Assembly: GCF_039540375.1 (NCBI RefSeq)
Contig: NZ_BAABEX010000013.1
Span: 124,001 to 188,000, forward strand
Source of the DNA: Acidovorax_G lacteus
GTDB lineage: Bacteria > Pseudomonadota > Gammaproteobacteria > Burkholderiales > Burkholderiaceae_C
Direction of reading: 5' to 3'
Length of the DNA: 64,000 nt
Positions within the stretch are counted from its first letter, which is position 1; every line of letters begins with the position of its first letter. The notes beneath the pieces are model-generated. The model made no database searches. It was not told the origin of the DNA and saw only the letters and a program-made list of their open reading frames with translations. This document shows, one piece after another, positions 25,288 to 34,600 of the stretch. Made by a program: the position numbers and the translations under genes.

Positions 25288-26202
25288 TCAGCGCAGGCGC
25301 TTGATCAGGCTGGAGGTGTCCCAGCGCTGGCCGCCTATGGTCTGCACGTCGGCATAGAACTGGTCCACCAGCGCCGTCACCGGCAGGCGCGAGCCGTTGC
25401 GCTTGGCTTCGTCCAGCACCAGGCCCAGGTCCTTGCGCATCCAGTCCACGGCAAAGCCGAAGTCGAAGCGGCCCTCGACCATGGTCTTGCCGCGGTTGTC
25501 CATTTGCCAGCTCTGCGCTGCGCCTTTGCCGATCACATCGAGCACGCGCGGCATGTCCAGCCCCGCGTTCATGCCGAAGGCAATCGCCTCAGAAAGGCCC
25601 TGCACCAGCCCGGCGATGCAGATCTGGTTGACCATCTTGGCCAACTGCCCGCTGCCGCTGTCGCCCAGCAGTGTGAAGGCCCGCGAGAACGCTGCGGCCA
25701 CAGGGCGCGCGGCCTCGAAGGCCTCGGCGTCGCCGCCGCACATCACGGTCAGCTGGCCGTTCTGCGCACCGGCCTGACCGCCCGACACGGGCGCATCGAC
25801 AAAATGCAGGCCCCGCGCGCGGGCGGCGGCGTACAGCTCACGCGCCACGGCGGCCGATGCCGTGGTGTGGTCCACCAACACCGCGCCGGGCCGCATGCCC
25901 GCAAACGCGCCTTCGTCGCCCAGCACCACGGCCCGCAGGTCGTCGTCGTTGCCCACGCAGCAGAACACGAAGTCGGCCCCCTCGGCCGCTGCGCGCGGCG
26001 TGGCCGCCTGGCGCGGCGCGGCCGTTGCGGCGAACTCGGCACACCAGGCCGCGGCCTTGGCGGCCGTACGGTTGTACACCGTGACTTCATGCCCCGCCAG
26101 CGCCAGATGGCCGGCCATGGGGTAGCCCATCACGCCGAGGCCGAGGAAGGCGACCTTGCGGGCAGGGGTGGCGTCGTAGGGGCGGGGGTTGGTGCTGGGC
26201 AT
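25288..26202 (-). CDS. NAD(P)-dependent beta-hydroxyacid dehydrogenase (HIBADH family)
   Basis: This 304-residue oxidoreductase belongs to the 3-hydroxyisobutyrate / tartronate-semialdehyde reductase family. It has the Rossmann motif AFLGLGVMGYPMAGHL, the substrate loop DAPVSGGQAGAQNG, and the catalytic lysine in GSGQLAKMVNQ. It ends with the family's DTSSLIKRL. The ATG at 26202 (MPSTNPRP) is preferred over an upstream extension with no conservation. The substrate cannot be fixed from sequence. It stands alone, followed by the family-1 repeat region. Confidence 0.87.
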   Translation of the reverse strand: MPSTNPRPYDATPARKVAFLGLGVMGYPMAGHLALAGHEVTVYNRTAAKAAAWCAEFAATAAPRQAATPRAAAEGADFVFCCVGNDDDLRAVVLGDEGAFAGMRPGAVLVDHTTASAAVARELYAAARARGLHFVDAPVSGGQAGAQNGQLTVMCGGDAEAFEAARPVAAAFSRAFTLLGDSGSGQLAKMVNQICIAGLVQGLSEAIAFGMNAGLDMPRVLDVIGKGAAQSWQMDNRGKTMVEGRFDFGFAVDWMRKDLGLVLDEAKRNGSRLPVTALVDQFYADVQTIGGQRWDTSSLIKRLR

Positions 26203-26360
26203 GGTGTGTTGGGGGCGTGAGAAGGTGGATGGGAAGGAGCGGGGTCTGCAGGCCGTGCATCGGCAGGGCGCGGGCTCCACGGTGCCTGGGCGTCAGCGCG
26301 CTTTCCAGAGGGCGCTGCCCAGAGCGGGGACGCCGTGGAGCGGGCTTTGTCCGGCCACTG

Positions 26361-26423
26361 GCGTCGTCCCCCTTCCCGCGCGTAGCGCGAGAGAAGGGGG
26401 AAGCGGCGCAGCCGCTCAGGGGG
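26361..26423. repeat. Family-2 dispersed repeat 3 nt after pilU
   Basis: On the pilU sense (minus) strand the element reads CCCCCTGAGCGGC...GCCGCTTCCCCCTTC...GAAGGGGGACGAC. Two nested stems form: AGCGGC/GCCGCT and CCCCCTTC/GAAGGGGG with CGCGC/GCGCG inside. Similar elements follow the stop codons of purU and the DUF3567 gene. Confidence 0.8.
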
Positions 26424-26426
26424 TTG

Positions 26427-27563
26427 TCACACAATCGCGAAGTGCTCGGTCCCCGACGCCAAATCGGGCGAGCGGGCGCGCTGGCTGTTGAGCTTGATCT
26501 GCAGCCGCAGGTCGTTGAGCGAGTCGGCGTTGCGCAGCGCGTCTTCGTAGGTGATGACGTTGCTCTCGTACAGGTCGAACAGCGACTGATCGAAGGTCTG
26601 CATGCCGAGGTTTCGGCTCTTCTTCATGATCTCCTTGATCTCGGTGACGTCGCCCTTGAAGATCAGGTCGGAGACCAGCGGGGTGTTGAGCATCACTTCC
26701 ACCGCAGCCGCGCGGCCCTTGCCGTCCTGCTTGGGCACGAGGCGCTGCGAGACCATGGCGCGCAGGTTGAGCGACAGGTCCATCAGCAGCTGCGCGCGCC
26801 GCTCCTCAGGGAAGAAGTTGATGATGCGGTCCAGCGCCTGGTTGGCGCTGTTGGCATGCAGCGTGGCCAGGCACAGGTGACCGGTCTCGGCGAAGGCCAC
26901 CGCGTGCTCCATGGTTTCGCGGTCGCGGATTTCGCCCATCAGGATCACATCGGGCGCCTGGCGCAGCGTGTTCTTGAGCGCCGCTTCCCAGCTGTCGGTG
27001 TCCAGCCCCACTTCGCGCTGCGTGACCACGCAATTCTTGTGCGGGTGCACGAATTCGATCGGGTCTTCCACGGTGATGATGTGACCGAACGAATGCTCGT
27101 TGCGCCAGTCCACCATGGCGGCCAGCGTGGTGGATTTGCCAGAGCCCGTGGCCCCGACCAGGATCACCAGACCGCGCTTGGTCATGGTCACTTCCTTGAG
27201 CACCTGGGGCACGCCCAGCCCGTCGATGGTGGGCAGGGTCAGCGGAATCGTCCGCAGCACCATGCCGACCTTGCCTTGCTGAATGAATGCGTTGACGCGA
27301 AAGCGCCCGATGCCGGCCGGTGAGATCGCGAAGTTGCACTCCTTGGTGCGCTCAAAGTCCGCCACCTGCTTATCGCTCATGATGGCGCGTGCCAGCGTCA
27401 GCGTGTGGTTGGCCGTCAGCGGCTGCGGCGACACCTTGGTGACCTTGCCATCGACCTTGATGGCCGGGGGGAACTCGGCCGTGATGAACAGGTCGCTTCC
27501 GTTGCGGCTGACCATCAGCTTCAGCAGGTCGTTGATGAATTTGCTGGCCTGATCGCGTTCCAT
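26427..27563 (-). CDS. pilU: Type IV pilus retraction ATPase accessory motor PilU
   Basis: PilU is a PilT paralogue that assists pilus retraction from the cytoplasmic face of the inner membrane. The 378-residue hexameric ATPase has an N-terminal PAS-like domain, Walker A GATGSGKST (137-145), Asp box TVEDPIEFVH, Walker B-type ILMGEIRDRET, and the His box TGHLCLATLHA. The C-terminal extension after LFDLYESNVITYEDALRNADS is longer than in PilT, as expected for PilU. It is last in the minus-strand row pilT - cNMP protein - pilU. Confidence 0.92.
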   Translation of the reverse strand: MERDQASKFINDLLKLMVSRNGSDLFITAEFPPAIKVDGKVTKVSPQPLTANHTLTLARAIMSDKQVADFERTKECNFAISPAGIGRFRVNAFIQQGKVGMVLRTIPLTLPTIDGLGVPQVLKEVTMTKRGLVILVGATGSGKSTTLAAMVDWRNEHSFGHIITVEDPIEFVHPHKNCVVTQREVGLDTDSWEAALKNTLRQAPDVILMGEIRDRETMEHAVAFAETGHLCLATLHANSANQALDRIINFFPEERRAQLLMDLSLNLRAMVSQRLVPKQDGKGRAAAVEVMLNTPLVSDLIFKGDVTEIKEIMKKSRNLGMQTFDQSLFDLYESNVITYEDALRNADSLNDLRLQIKLNSQRARSPDLASGTEHFAIV

Positions 27564-27616
27564 CAGAAATCCTCTCGTGCGTCGTCACGGAGCCGCCCGA
27601 AGGCGTGACGTGGTGT

Positions 27617-28252
27617 TTATTTCTGATTCTCGCTCAGACGTGCGCTCACCACACGCAGGCGCAACGAAAGCTTGCGCGCCAGCAATGCAATCAGGCTCGC
27701 AGCGAGCTGCGGGTCTTTGGTCATCATGTCGTCCAGTGCCTCGGCGCTGAGCACGGCAATCTCGCAGTCGGTCAGCGTGGTGCAGGCGGAGAAGCGGATG
27801 CCACTGTCCAGCAGCGACATTTCGCCCAGGATGTCGCCCGGGCGGGTTTCGGCCAGGCGCAGGTGCTCGCCCCAGGGCTGCACGCGGTCCACGGCAATGG
27901 TGCCGGTCAGCAGCACCACCATGAAGTTGCCGTACTCGTCCTGGCGGATCACGTCGCGGTTGGAGGGCACGGCCGCAAACTCGAAAAAGCGCTCCATGCG
28001 CTCCACGGCATCCTTGTTCAGGTGCGCCATGTACTTGTCTCTGGCCCACAGCCCCTGCAGCAGCTTGCCACCGCGGCTCACTGGCAGGCGCTTGGCGCCA
28101 ATCTCCACGGCCCGGGCCTCCCAGGGCACGAGCATGGACTCGTCCACCCCCTGACCCGCAAACGCGGTGGAGAACAGAACCGAGTCCGTGTTGTCTTCGC
28201 GAGGGCGTTCGCCGGCGGTTTTGGCGCGCAACAGGCCCAGGATGCCTTTCAT
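27617..28252 (-). CDS. Cyclic-nucleotide-binding domain protein between pilT and pilU
   Basis: This 211-residue protein has a cNMP-binding beta-roll at about 90-195 (FMVVLLTGTIAV, the phosphate-binding cassette PGDILGEMSLLDSGIRFSA, then TDCEIAVLSAEAL) and no helix-turn-helix after it. It is therefore not a Crp/Fnr regulator but a stand-alone sensor domain, possibly binding cAMP or another nucleotide. The N-terminal ~85 residues have no recognised domain. It lies 55 nt after pilT and 53 nt before pilU on the same strand, which points to a role in pilus retraction control; that role is inference. Confidence 0.8.
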   Translation of the reverse strand: MKGILGLLRAKTAGERPREDNTDSVLFSTAFAGQGVDESMLVPWEARAVEIGAKRLPVSRGGKLLQGLWARDKYMAHLNKDAVERMERFFEFAAVPSNRDVIRQDEYGNFMVVLLTGTIAVDRVQPWGEHLRLAETRPGDILGEMSLLDSGIRFSACTTLTDCEIAVLSAEALDDMMTKDPQLAASLIALLARKLSLRLRVVSARLSENQK

Positions 28253-28307
28253 AGCAGGTGCTCCGTGTCGGTAGGGGCTGGGCGCGCAGACCGCGCGCCG
28301 TCGTCGC

Positions 28308-29351
28308 TCAGCCCGGGAAGTTTTCAGGAATCTTGGCCTTGCTGCGCGCTTCGGCCGGGCTGATGACGTTGCGGCGCACCAGGTCGGTCAGGTTCTGGTC
28401 CAGCGTCTGCATGCCCACACTGTTGCTGGTCTGGATGGTCGAGTACATCTGCGCGACCTTGTTCTCGCGGATCAGGTTGCGGATGGCGCTGGAGCCCAGC
28501 ATGATCTCGTGGGCGGCCACGCGGCCCGAGCCGTCCTTGAGCTTGCACAGCGTCTGCGAGATCACCGCCTGCAGCGATTCGGACAGCATCGCGCGGACCA
28601 TTTCCTTTTCTTCGGCCGGGAACACGTCGATGATCCGGTCGATCGTCTTGGCTGCGCTGCTGGTGTGCAACGTGCCGAACACCAGGTGGCCGGTTTCCGC
28701 GGCCGTCATGGCCAGGCGAATGGTTTCCAGGTCGCGCATTTCACCCACCAGGATCGCGTCCGGATCTTCGCGCAGCGCAGACTTGAGCGCCGCCGCGAAC
28801 GACAGCGTCATCGGCCCCACTTCGCGCTGGTTGACCAGGCACTTCTTGGATTCGTGCACGAATTCGATCGGGTCCTCCACCGTGAGGATGTGGCCGTACT
28901 CGTTCTCGTTGAGGTAGTTGACCATGGCCGCCAGCGTGGTGGACTTGCCAGAACCCGTGGGCCCGGTCACCAGCACCAGCCCGCGCGGCTTGAGCGCCAG
29001 GTCGGCAAAGATGCGCGGCGCGTTGAGTTGCTCCAGCGTGAGGATCTTGCTCGGAATCGTACGGAACACCGCAGCCGCGCCACGGTTCTGATTGAAAGCG
29101 TTGACGCGAAAACGCGCCAAACCCTCGATTTCGAACGAGAAATCGACTTCAAGAAATTCTTCGTACGCCTTGCGCTGGGCGTCGCTCATGATGTCGTACA
29201 CCATGGCATGCACCGTTTTGTGGTCGAGCGGATCGACGTTGATGCGCCGCACATCCCCATGCACCCGGATCATGGGCGGCAGGCCTGCGGACAGGTGCAG
29301 GTCCGACGCCTTGTTCTTCACGCTGAATGCCAGCAGTTGGGTGATGTCCAC
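28308..29351 (-). CDS. pilT: Type IV pilus retraction ATPase PilT (GTG start)
   Basis: PilT powers pilus disassembly and twitching motility. It has 347 residues with Walker A GPTGSGKST (130-138), Asp box TVEDPIEFVH, Walker B AILVGEMRD, and His box TGHLVFGTLHT. The GTG at 29351 starts the conserved MDITQLLAFSVKNKASDLHL; the open frame runs further upstream but only as a shadow of yggS. It is divergent from yggS with 36 nt between starts, a very common proteobacterial pairing. Confidence 0.94.
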   Translation of the reverse strand: MDITQLLAFSVKNKASDLHLSAGLPPMIRVHGDVRRINVDPLDHKTVHAMVYDIMSDAQRKAYEEFLEVDFSFEIEGLARFRVNAFNQNRGAAAVFRTIPSKILTLEQLNAPRIFADLALKPRGLVLVTGPTGSGKSTTLAAMVNYLNENEYGHILTVEDPIEFVHESKKCLVNQREVGPMTLSFAAALKSALREDPDAILVGEMRDLETIRLAMTAAETGHLVFGTLHTSSAAKTIDRIIDVFPAEEKEMVRAMLSESLQAVISQTLCKLKDGSGRVAAHEIMLGSSAIRNLIRENKVAQMYSTIQTSNSVGMQTLDQNLTDLVRRNVISPAEARSKAKIPENFPG

Positions 29352-29387
29352 AATTCCCCTCGGTCGTTTGATACGCTGGCGATCATT

Positions 29388-30122
29388 ATGACGACGATCT
29401 CCGACAAGCTCCAACAGGTTCTGTGCCGCATCCAGCAAGCCTGCGCGGCAGCCGGGCGCGACGCGCAGGCGGTGCGTTTGCTGGCCGTCTCCAAGACCTT
29501 CGGTGCCGACGCCGTGCTCGACGCCGCCGCGGCTGGCCAGCGCGCGTTTGGCGAGAACTACATCCAGGAAGCGGTGGACAAGATCCAGGCCGTGCGCGCC
29601 GCCGGGCGCAACGACCTTGAATGGCACTGCATCGGCCCGATCCAGAGCAACAAGACCCGGCTGGTGGCCGAGCATTTCGACTGGGTGCACAGCGTGGACC
29701 GCGCCCGCACGGCCGAGCGCCTGTCGGCCCAGCGGCCCGCGGGCCTGGCACCGCTGCAGGTGTGTCTGCAGGTCAACATCGACGGCGGCCCCACCAAATC
29801 CGGCGTGGCCCCCGATGAGGCCGAAGCCCTGGCCCGCGCCGTGGCCGCGCTGCCCGGTCTGCGGCTGCGCGGGCTGATGAGCATTCCCGAGCCGCTGGAC
29901 GATGCGGTTGCCATGCAGGCCGTGCACGCGCGGCTGGCGGCGCTGCACGCGCAGCTGCGCGACCGGCTTCAGGACGTGCTGCCCGAGCCTGAGGCATTTG
30001 ACACCCTCTCCATGGGCATGACGGCCGACCTGGAAGCCGCGATTGCCGCGGGCAGCACGATGGTGCGCGTGGGCACCGGCATCTTCGGCGGGCGTACCCC
30101 GCGGCCGGTGGCTGAAGGCTGA
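29388..30122 (+). CDS. yggS: PLP-homeostasis protein YggS/PLPBP
   Basis: This 244-residue TIM-barrel pyridoxal-phosphate-binding protein keeps vitamin B6 and amino-acid pools balanced; it has no known catalytic reaction. The PLP lysine is Lys36 in LLAVSKTFGA, followed by FGENYIQEA, WHCIGPIQSNKTR, LSMGMTADLEAAI and VRVGTGIFG. The start follows a short gap shared with pilT. Length is typical. Confidence 0.94.
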   Translation: MTTISDKLQQVLCRIQQACAAAGRDAQAVRLLAVSKTFGADAVLDAAAAGQRAFGENYIQEAVDKIQAVRAAGRNDLEWHCIGPIQSNKTRLVAEHFDWVHSVDRARTAERLSAQRPAGLAPLQVCLQVNIDGGPTKSGVAPDEAEALARAVAALPGLRLRGLMSIPEPLDDAVAMQAVHARLAALHAQLRDRLQDVLPEPEAFDTLSMGMTADLEAAIAAGSTMVRVGTGIFGGRTPRPVAEG

Positions 30123-30128
30123 GTGGTT

Positions 30129-31208
30129 TCAGCCCTGCGTGGGCGGTACGTCAAAGCGCGACACGGCATCCAGCGCGGCGTCCACGTCGGCATCGCCCAC
30201 GTCCAGGTGCGTGACCCAGCGGAGGCGCGTGGCGCCCGCGTACAGCCCGCTGGTCACCCGCACGTCGTGCGCGGCCAGCCAGGCCAGCAGCGTCGGGGCC
30301 ACATCGGCCGCCACGTCGGTGAACAGGATGTTGGTCTGCCACGGCAGCACCGTCAGCCGCCCGCCCAGCACGGCATGCGACTGCGCCAGCCGCTGCAGCC
30401 CGCGCGCCAGGCGATCCAGCCGCGCGTGGTCGTCGGCCAGGCGCCGCACCTGGTGCACCAGCGCGTACTGCCCCGCCGCTGCCAGCAGCCCGGCCTGGCG
30501 CATGCCGCCGCCCAGAATCTTGCGCGTGCGCCGGGCCTGGCGGATGAAGTCTGCGCTGCCCAGCAGCAGCGAGCCCACGGGCGCGCCCAGCCCCTTGCTC
30601 AGGCACAGTGAGACCGAATCGAAATGGCTGCACACGGCGCGTGCCGCGGTATACACATCGGTGCCCTGGGCGGCCGCCAGCGCCGTGGCGGCGTTGAACA
30701 GCCGCGCGCCATCCAGGTGCATGCCCAGGCCACGACCGCGGGCCAGCGCTGCCACGGCCGCCATGTAGTCCAGCGGCAGCACCTGCCCGCCCGTGGTGTT
30801 CTCCAGCACCACCAGCCGCGTGCGCGCAAAGTGCGCGTCGTCGGGCTTGATGGCCCCTGCGATGTCGGCCAGTCGCAGCGTGCCGTCGGGCTGCACTTCC
30901 ACCGGCTGGGGCTGGATCGAGCCCAGCACCGCCATGCCGCCGGCCTCCCAGCGGTAGGTGTGCCAGCTCTGGCCCACGATGGCTTCGTCACCGCGCTGGC
31001 AGTGGCCCATCAGCGCGATCAGGTTGGTCTGCGTGCCCGAGGGCGCAAACAGCGCAGCCTCAAACCCCAGCAGATCGGCCGCATGCTGCTGCAGCGCGAT
31101 CACCGAGGGGTCGTCGCCCAGCACATCGTCGCCGAGCGGCGCGGCCATCATGGCCTCGCGCATGGCCGGGGTGGGCTGGGTCACGGTGTCGCTGCGAAAG
31201 TCGGGCAT
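30129..31208 (-). CDS. ltaE: Low-specificity L-threonine aldolase
   Basis: This PLP enzyme cleaves L-threonine or L-allo-threonine to glycine and acetaldehyde. The 359-residue fold-type I protein has the N-terminal MPDFRSDTVTQPT, HTYRWEAGG, DGARLFNAA, and the PLP lysine Lys205 in CLSKGLGAPVGS. The ATG at 31208 is chosen; the frame upstream is only the antisense of the tandem array. The stop lies 6 nt from that of yggS, so the genes converge. Confidence 0.9.
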   Translation of the reverse strand: MPDFRSDTVTQPTPAMREAMMAAPLGDDVLGDDPSVIALQQHAADLLGFEAALFAPSGTQTNLIALMGHCQRGDEAIVGQSWHTYRWEAGGMAVLGSIQPQPVEVQPDGTLRLADIAGAIKPDDAHFARTRLVVLENTTGGQVLPLDYMAAVAALARGRGLGMHLDGARLFNAATALAAAQGTDVYTAARAVCSHFDSVSLCLSKGLGAPVGSLLLGSADFIRQARRTRKILGGGMRQAGLLAAAGQYALVHQVRRLADDHARLDRLARGLQRLAQSHAVLGGRLTVLPWQTNILFTDVAADVAPTLLAWLAAHDVRVTSGLYAGATRLRWVTHLDVGDADVDAALDAVSRFDVPPTQG

Positions 31209-31347
31209 GGGCACAAAGAGAGTGTTGAAGGGGGCTTTGCATCGTAGCGGCTGCCCGGTGCGTGTGCAGAGCGTGCCTGCGTAACCTTCCGGACAGCGCA
31301 CGGCCCGGGGCGCCGGTAGGCTGGAAGGCTCCACTGGAGCTTGCACG

Positions 31348-31464
31348 ATGTTTGAAAAGATCCTGATCGCCAACCGCGGCGCTCTGACTACAGGCCAGGC
31401 GAAGCAAAACGACCGGGCACGCGTCAGCGTGCGGGCGATGAGCCGCGGGGGGCGCGATGTTTAA
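31348..31464 (+). CDS. Upstream mini-ORF 1 (38 codons)
   Basis: ATG 31348 has the best ribosome binding site of the array (GGAG). It reads the carboxylase N-terminus (MFEKILIANRG), then spacer-derived residues, and stops at TAA 31462-31464. That stop overlaps the next unit's ATGTTTAA. It may be the original gene start now uncoupled by the insertion, or a leader peptide. No expression evidence is available. Confidence 0.4.
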   Translation: MFEKILIANRGALTTGQAKQNDRARVSVRAMSRGGRDV

Positions 31465-31573
31465 GAAGATCCTCATTGCCAATCGCGGCGTTCTGGCCGC
31501 AGGCCAGGCTGAGCAAAACGACCGGGCACGCGTAAGCGTGCGTGCGATGAGCCGCGGGGGGCGCGATGTTTAA
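31457..31573 (+). CDS. Upstream mini-ORF 2 (38 codons)
   Basis: It starts inside the end of mini-ORF 1 and stops inside the start of mini-ORF 3. It begins MFKKILIANRGVLAAGQAE and ends SRGGRDV. The 8-nt overlap at each junction allows translational re-initiation. Confidence 0.4.
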   Translation: MFKKILIANRGVLAAGQAEQNDRARVSVRAMSRGGRDV

Positions 31574-31682
31574 GAAGATCCTCATTGCCAACCGCGGCGT
31601 TCTGGCCGCAGGCCAGGCGAAGCAAAACGACCGGGCACGCGTCAGCGTGCGGGCGATGAGCCGCGGGGGGCGCGATGTTTAA
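31566..31682 (+). CDS. Upstream mini-ORF 3 (38 codons)
   Basis: The same design as mini-ORF 2; its TAA (31680-31682) overlaps the true carboxylase ATG at 31675. A ribosome finishing here is placed on the real start codon. Confidence 0.4.
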   Translation: MFKKILIANRGVLAAGQAKQNDRARVSVRAMSRGGRDV

Positions 31683-34600
31683 GAAGATCCTCATTGCCAA
31701 TCGCGGCGAAATCGCCCTCCGCATCGTCCGCGCCGCGCGCGACCTGGGCGTGGCCAGCGTCGCCGTGTATGCCGACGACGACGCACACGCGCCGCATGTG
31801 CGCGCCGCCGATGTGGCCGTGGCCCTGGGGGGCACGGGCCCGGCGGCGTATCTCGACATCGCGCGGCTGCTGGCCATCGCGCAGGCGCAGGGCTGCGACG
31901 CGCTGCACCCAGGCTATGGCTTTTTGAGCGAGCGGGCCGATGCGGCCCAGGCCTGCGCCGCTGCGGGCGTGCGCTTCATTGGCCCCACACCGGCGCAGCT
32001 GGCCCTGCTGGGCGACAAGGCGCAGGCGCGGGCACTGGCCACGCAGTGCGGCGTGCCGGTGCTGCCGGGCACGCCGCAGGCGGTCACGCTCGAGGAGGCG
32101 CTGGCCTTCCGGGCCGCGCAGGCCCCGCATGGCATCGTGGTCAAGGCCGTGGGCGGGGGCGGTGGGCGCGGCATGCGCGCCGTGGCGCAGGGCGACGACC
32201 TGGCGGCCGCCTATGCGCGCTGCCGCAGCGAGGCACAGGCCGCGTTCGGCGTGGACGGCGTGTACGTGGAGCGCCTGATGCCGGGCGCGCGCCACATCGA
32301 GGTGCAGGTGCTGGGCGATGGCCACGACGTGCTGGCCCTGGGCGAGCGCGAATGCACGGTACAGCGGCGCTTTCAGAAGCTGGTGGAAATCGCCCCCAGC
32401 CCCAGCCTGCCACCCGCGCTGCGCGTGCAGATCACCGACGCCGCGCTGCGCATGGCACGCGCGCTGCGCTACGAAGGCTTGGGCACCTTTGAGTTCCTCG
32501 TGGACCTCGCATCGCCCGAGCTGCCCTTTGTGTTCATCGAGGCCAACGCCCGCCTGCAGGTCGAGCACACCGTGACCGAGCAGGTGACGGGTGTGGACCT
32601 GGTGCAGGCGCAGATTGCGCTGGCCGCAGGCCAGCCGCTGGCGGCGCTGGGCCTGGCCGATGCGGCACCGCGCGGCTATGCGATCCAGTGGCGCATCAAC
32701 GCCGAAACCCTCAACGCCGACGGCCAGGCGCTGCCCGGGCACGGCACGCTCACCCAGGTGGAATGGCCCGCCGGCCCGGGCATCCGCATCGACACGCATG
32801 CGGTGGCCGGCCACGCGCCGTCGCCGCACTACGACACGCTGCTGGCCAAGCTCATCGTGCACACGCCCGGGCCGCGTTTTGCCGATGCGCTGCGCCGCTC
32901 GCAGCGCGCGCTGGCCGAATGCCGCATCGAAGGCGTGGCCACCAATCTCGCGCTGCTGTGCGCGCTCGCCGAACGGCCCGAGATGGCGACGCAGCAACTG
33001 CACACGCGCTGGCTCGAATCGGTGCTACCAGCGCTGCTGGATGCTTCTAAATTGATAGCTGCTCGTGCTTGTCCACGGGTCGTTTCAGGCCAAAAACCCC
33101 CCCAATCGGATGCGGTCGCCTTGCCCTTGCCCGAAGGCGCAGTCTGCGCCCCCATGCCCGCGCGCCTGGTGCAGATCTGCGTGGCCGAGGGCGACGCCGT
33201 GGCCGCCGGGGCGGAGCTGGCCGTGCTCGAAGCGATGAAGATGGAGCATGTGCTCACCGCCCCGCGCGCAGGCCGCGTGCGCGCCGTGCGGGCGGTGCCC
33301 GGCGCGCACCTGGCACCGGGGCAGGTGCTGCTGGTACTGGACGCCGTTGAGGACGAGGTGGGCGCGGCCACCAGTGGCTCGGCGGCGCACGACCCCGACC
33401 ATGTGCGCGCCGACCTGCAGCGCGTAATCGACCGCCACGCCTGGACGCTCGACGCCGCCCGGCCCGAGGCCATGGCCCGGCGCCACGCGCAGGGCAGCCG
33501 CAGCGCGCGCGAGAACATTGCCGACCTGTGCGATGCGGGCAGCTTCATCGAATACGGCGCGCTGGCCGTGGCCGCGCAGACGCGCCGCCGCAGCATGGAA
33601 GAACTGATCGCCCAGACCCCGGCCGACGGCATGGTCACGGGCATTGGCGGCGTCAACGGCGCACTGTTCGGGCCCGAGCGCGCGCGCACCGTGGTCATGG
33701 CCTACGACGCCACCGTGCTGGCGGGCACGCAGGGCGTGCGCAACCACGCCAAAACCGACCGCATGCTGGACATTGCGCGCGCGCAGCAGCTGCCCGTGGT
33801 GCTGTGGGCCGAAGGCGGCGGCGGCCGCCCGGGCGACACCGACATGCCCGTGGTGGCCGGCCTGCATGTGCACACCTTTGCCAGCTACGCCGCGCTGTCG
33901 GGCCAGGTGCCCGTGGTGGGCATTGCACACGGCCGCTGCTTTGCGGGCAACGCGGCGCTGCTCGGCTGCAGCGACGTGGTGATTGCGACGCGCAGCAGCA
34001 CGATTGGCATGGGCGGCCCGGCCATGATCGAAGGCGGTGGCCTGGGCGTGTTCCGGCCCGAAGAGGTCGGCCCGGCCGCCGTGCAACACCAGACGGGTGT
34101 GATCGATGTGCTGGTGAACGACGAAGCCCAGGCCGCACAGGTGGCGCGCCAGTACCTGGGCTACTTCCAGGGCCGCACCACCGACTGGACCTGCGCCGAC
34201 GCGCGCGCCCTGCGCAGCGTGGTGCCCGAAAACCGCCTGCGCGCCTACGACAGCCGCCGTGCGATGGAAGGCATTGCCGACACCGGCAGCCTGCTGCCGC
34301 TGCGCACCGGCTTCGGCCTGGGCATCCACACGGCGCTCGCGCGCATCGAAGGCCGCCCCGTGGGGCTGATGGCCAACAACCCCCTGCACCTGGGCGGGGC
34401 CATCGACGCCGACGCCGCCGACAAGGCCGTGCGCTTCATGGAGCTGTGCAACGCCCACGGCCTGCCGCTGGTGAGCCTGGTGGACACGCCGGGCTTCATG
34501 GTCGGCCCGGCCACCGAAGCCACCGGCCAGGTGCGGCGCGCCAGCCGCCTGTTCGTGGCCGCGGCGCAGCTGCGCGTGCCGTTCTTTGCGGTGGTGCTGC

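Larger units (their letters stand above)
31348..31674 (+). repeat. Three 109-bp tandem copies of the carboxylase start region
   Basis: Units start at 31348, 31457 and 31566; the real gene begins with the fourth start at 31675, giving an exact 109-bp period. Each unit holds about 34 bp copied from the gene's first 11 codons (M-F-K-K-I-L-I-A-N-R-G, with GAA in place of the first AAG in unit 1) plus about 75 bp of spacer ending in CCGCGGGGGGCGCG. Every spacer has a small hairpin GCACGC-GTMA-GCGTGC. Units 2 and 3 are nearly identical; unit 1 differs most. About 140 nt before the array, after the aldolase start, hold nothing recognised except GGAG 9 bases before the first ATG. Confidence 0.93.

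Noticed and set aside
28509..29387. N-terminal extension of yggS across pilT
   Set aside because: The open frame continues upstream but the conserved YggS sequence begins at ATG 29388; the extension is antisense to pilT.
31209..31674. Tandem repeats considered as a CRISPR array
   Set aside because: The unit is 109 bp with copied coding sequence and no unique spacers.
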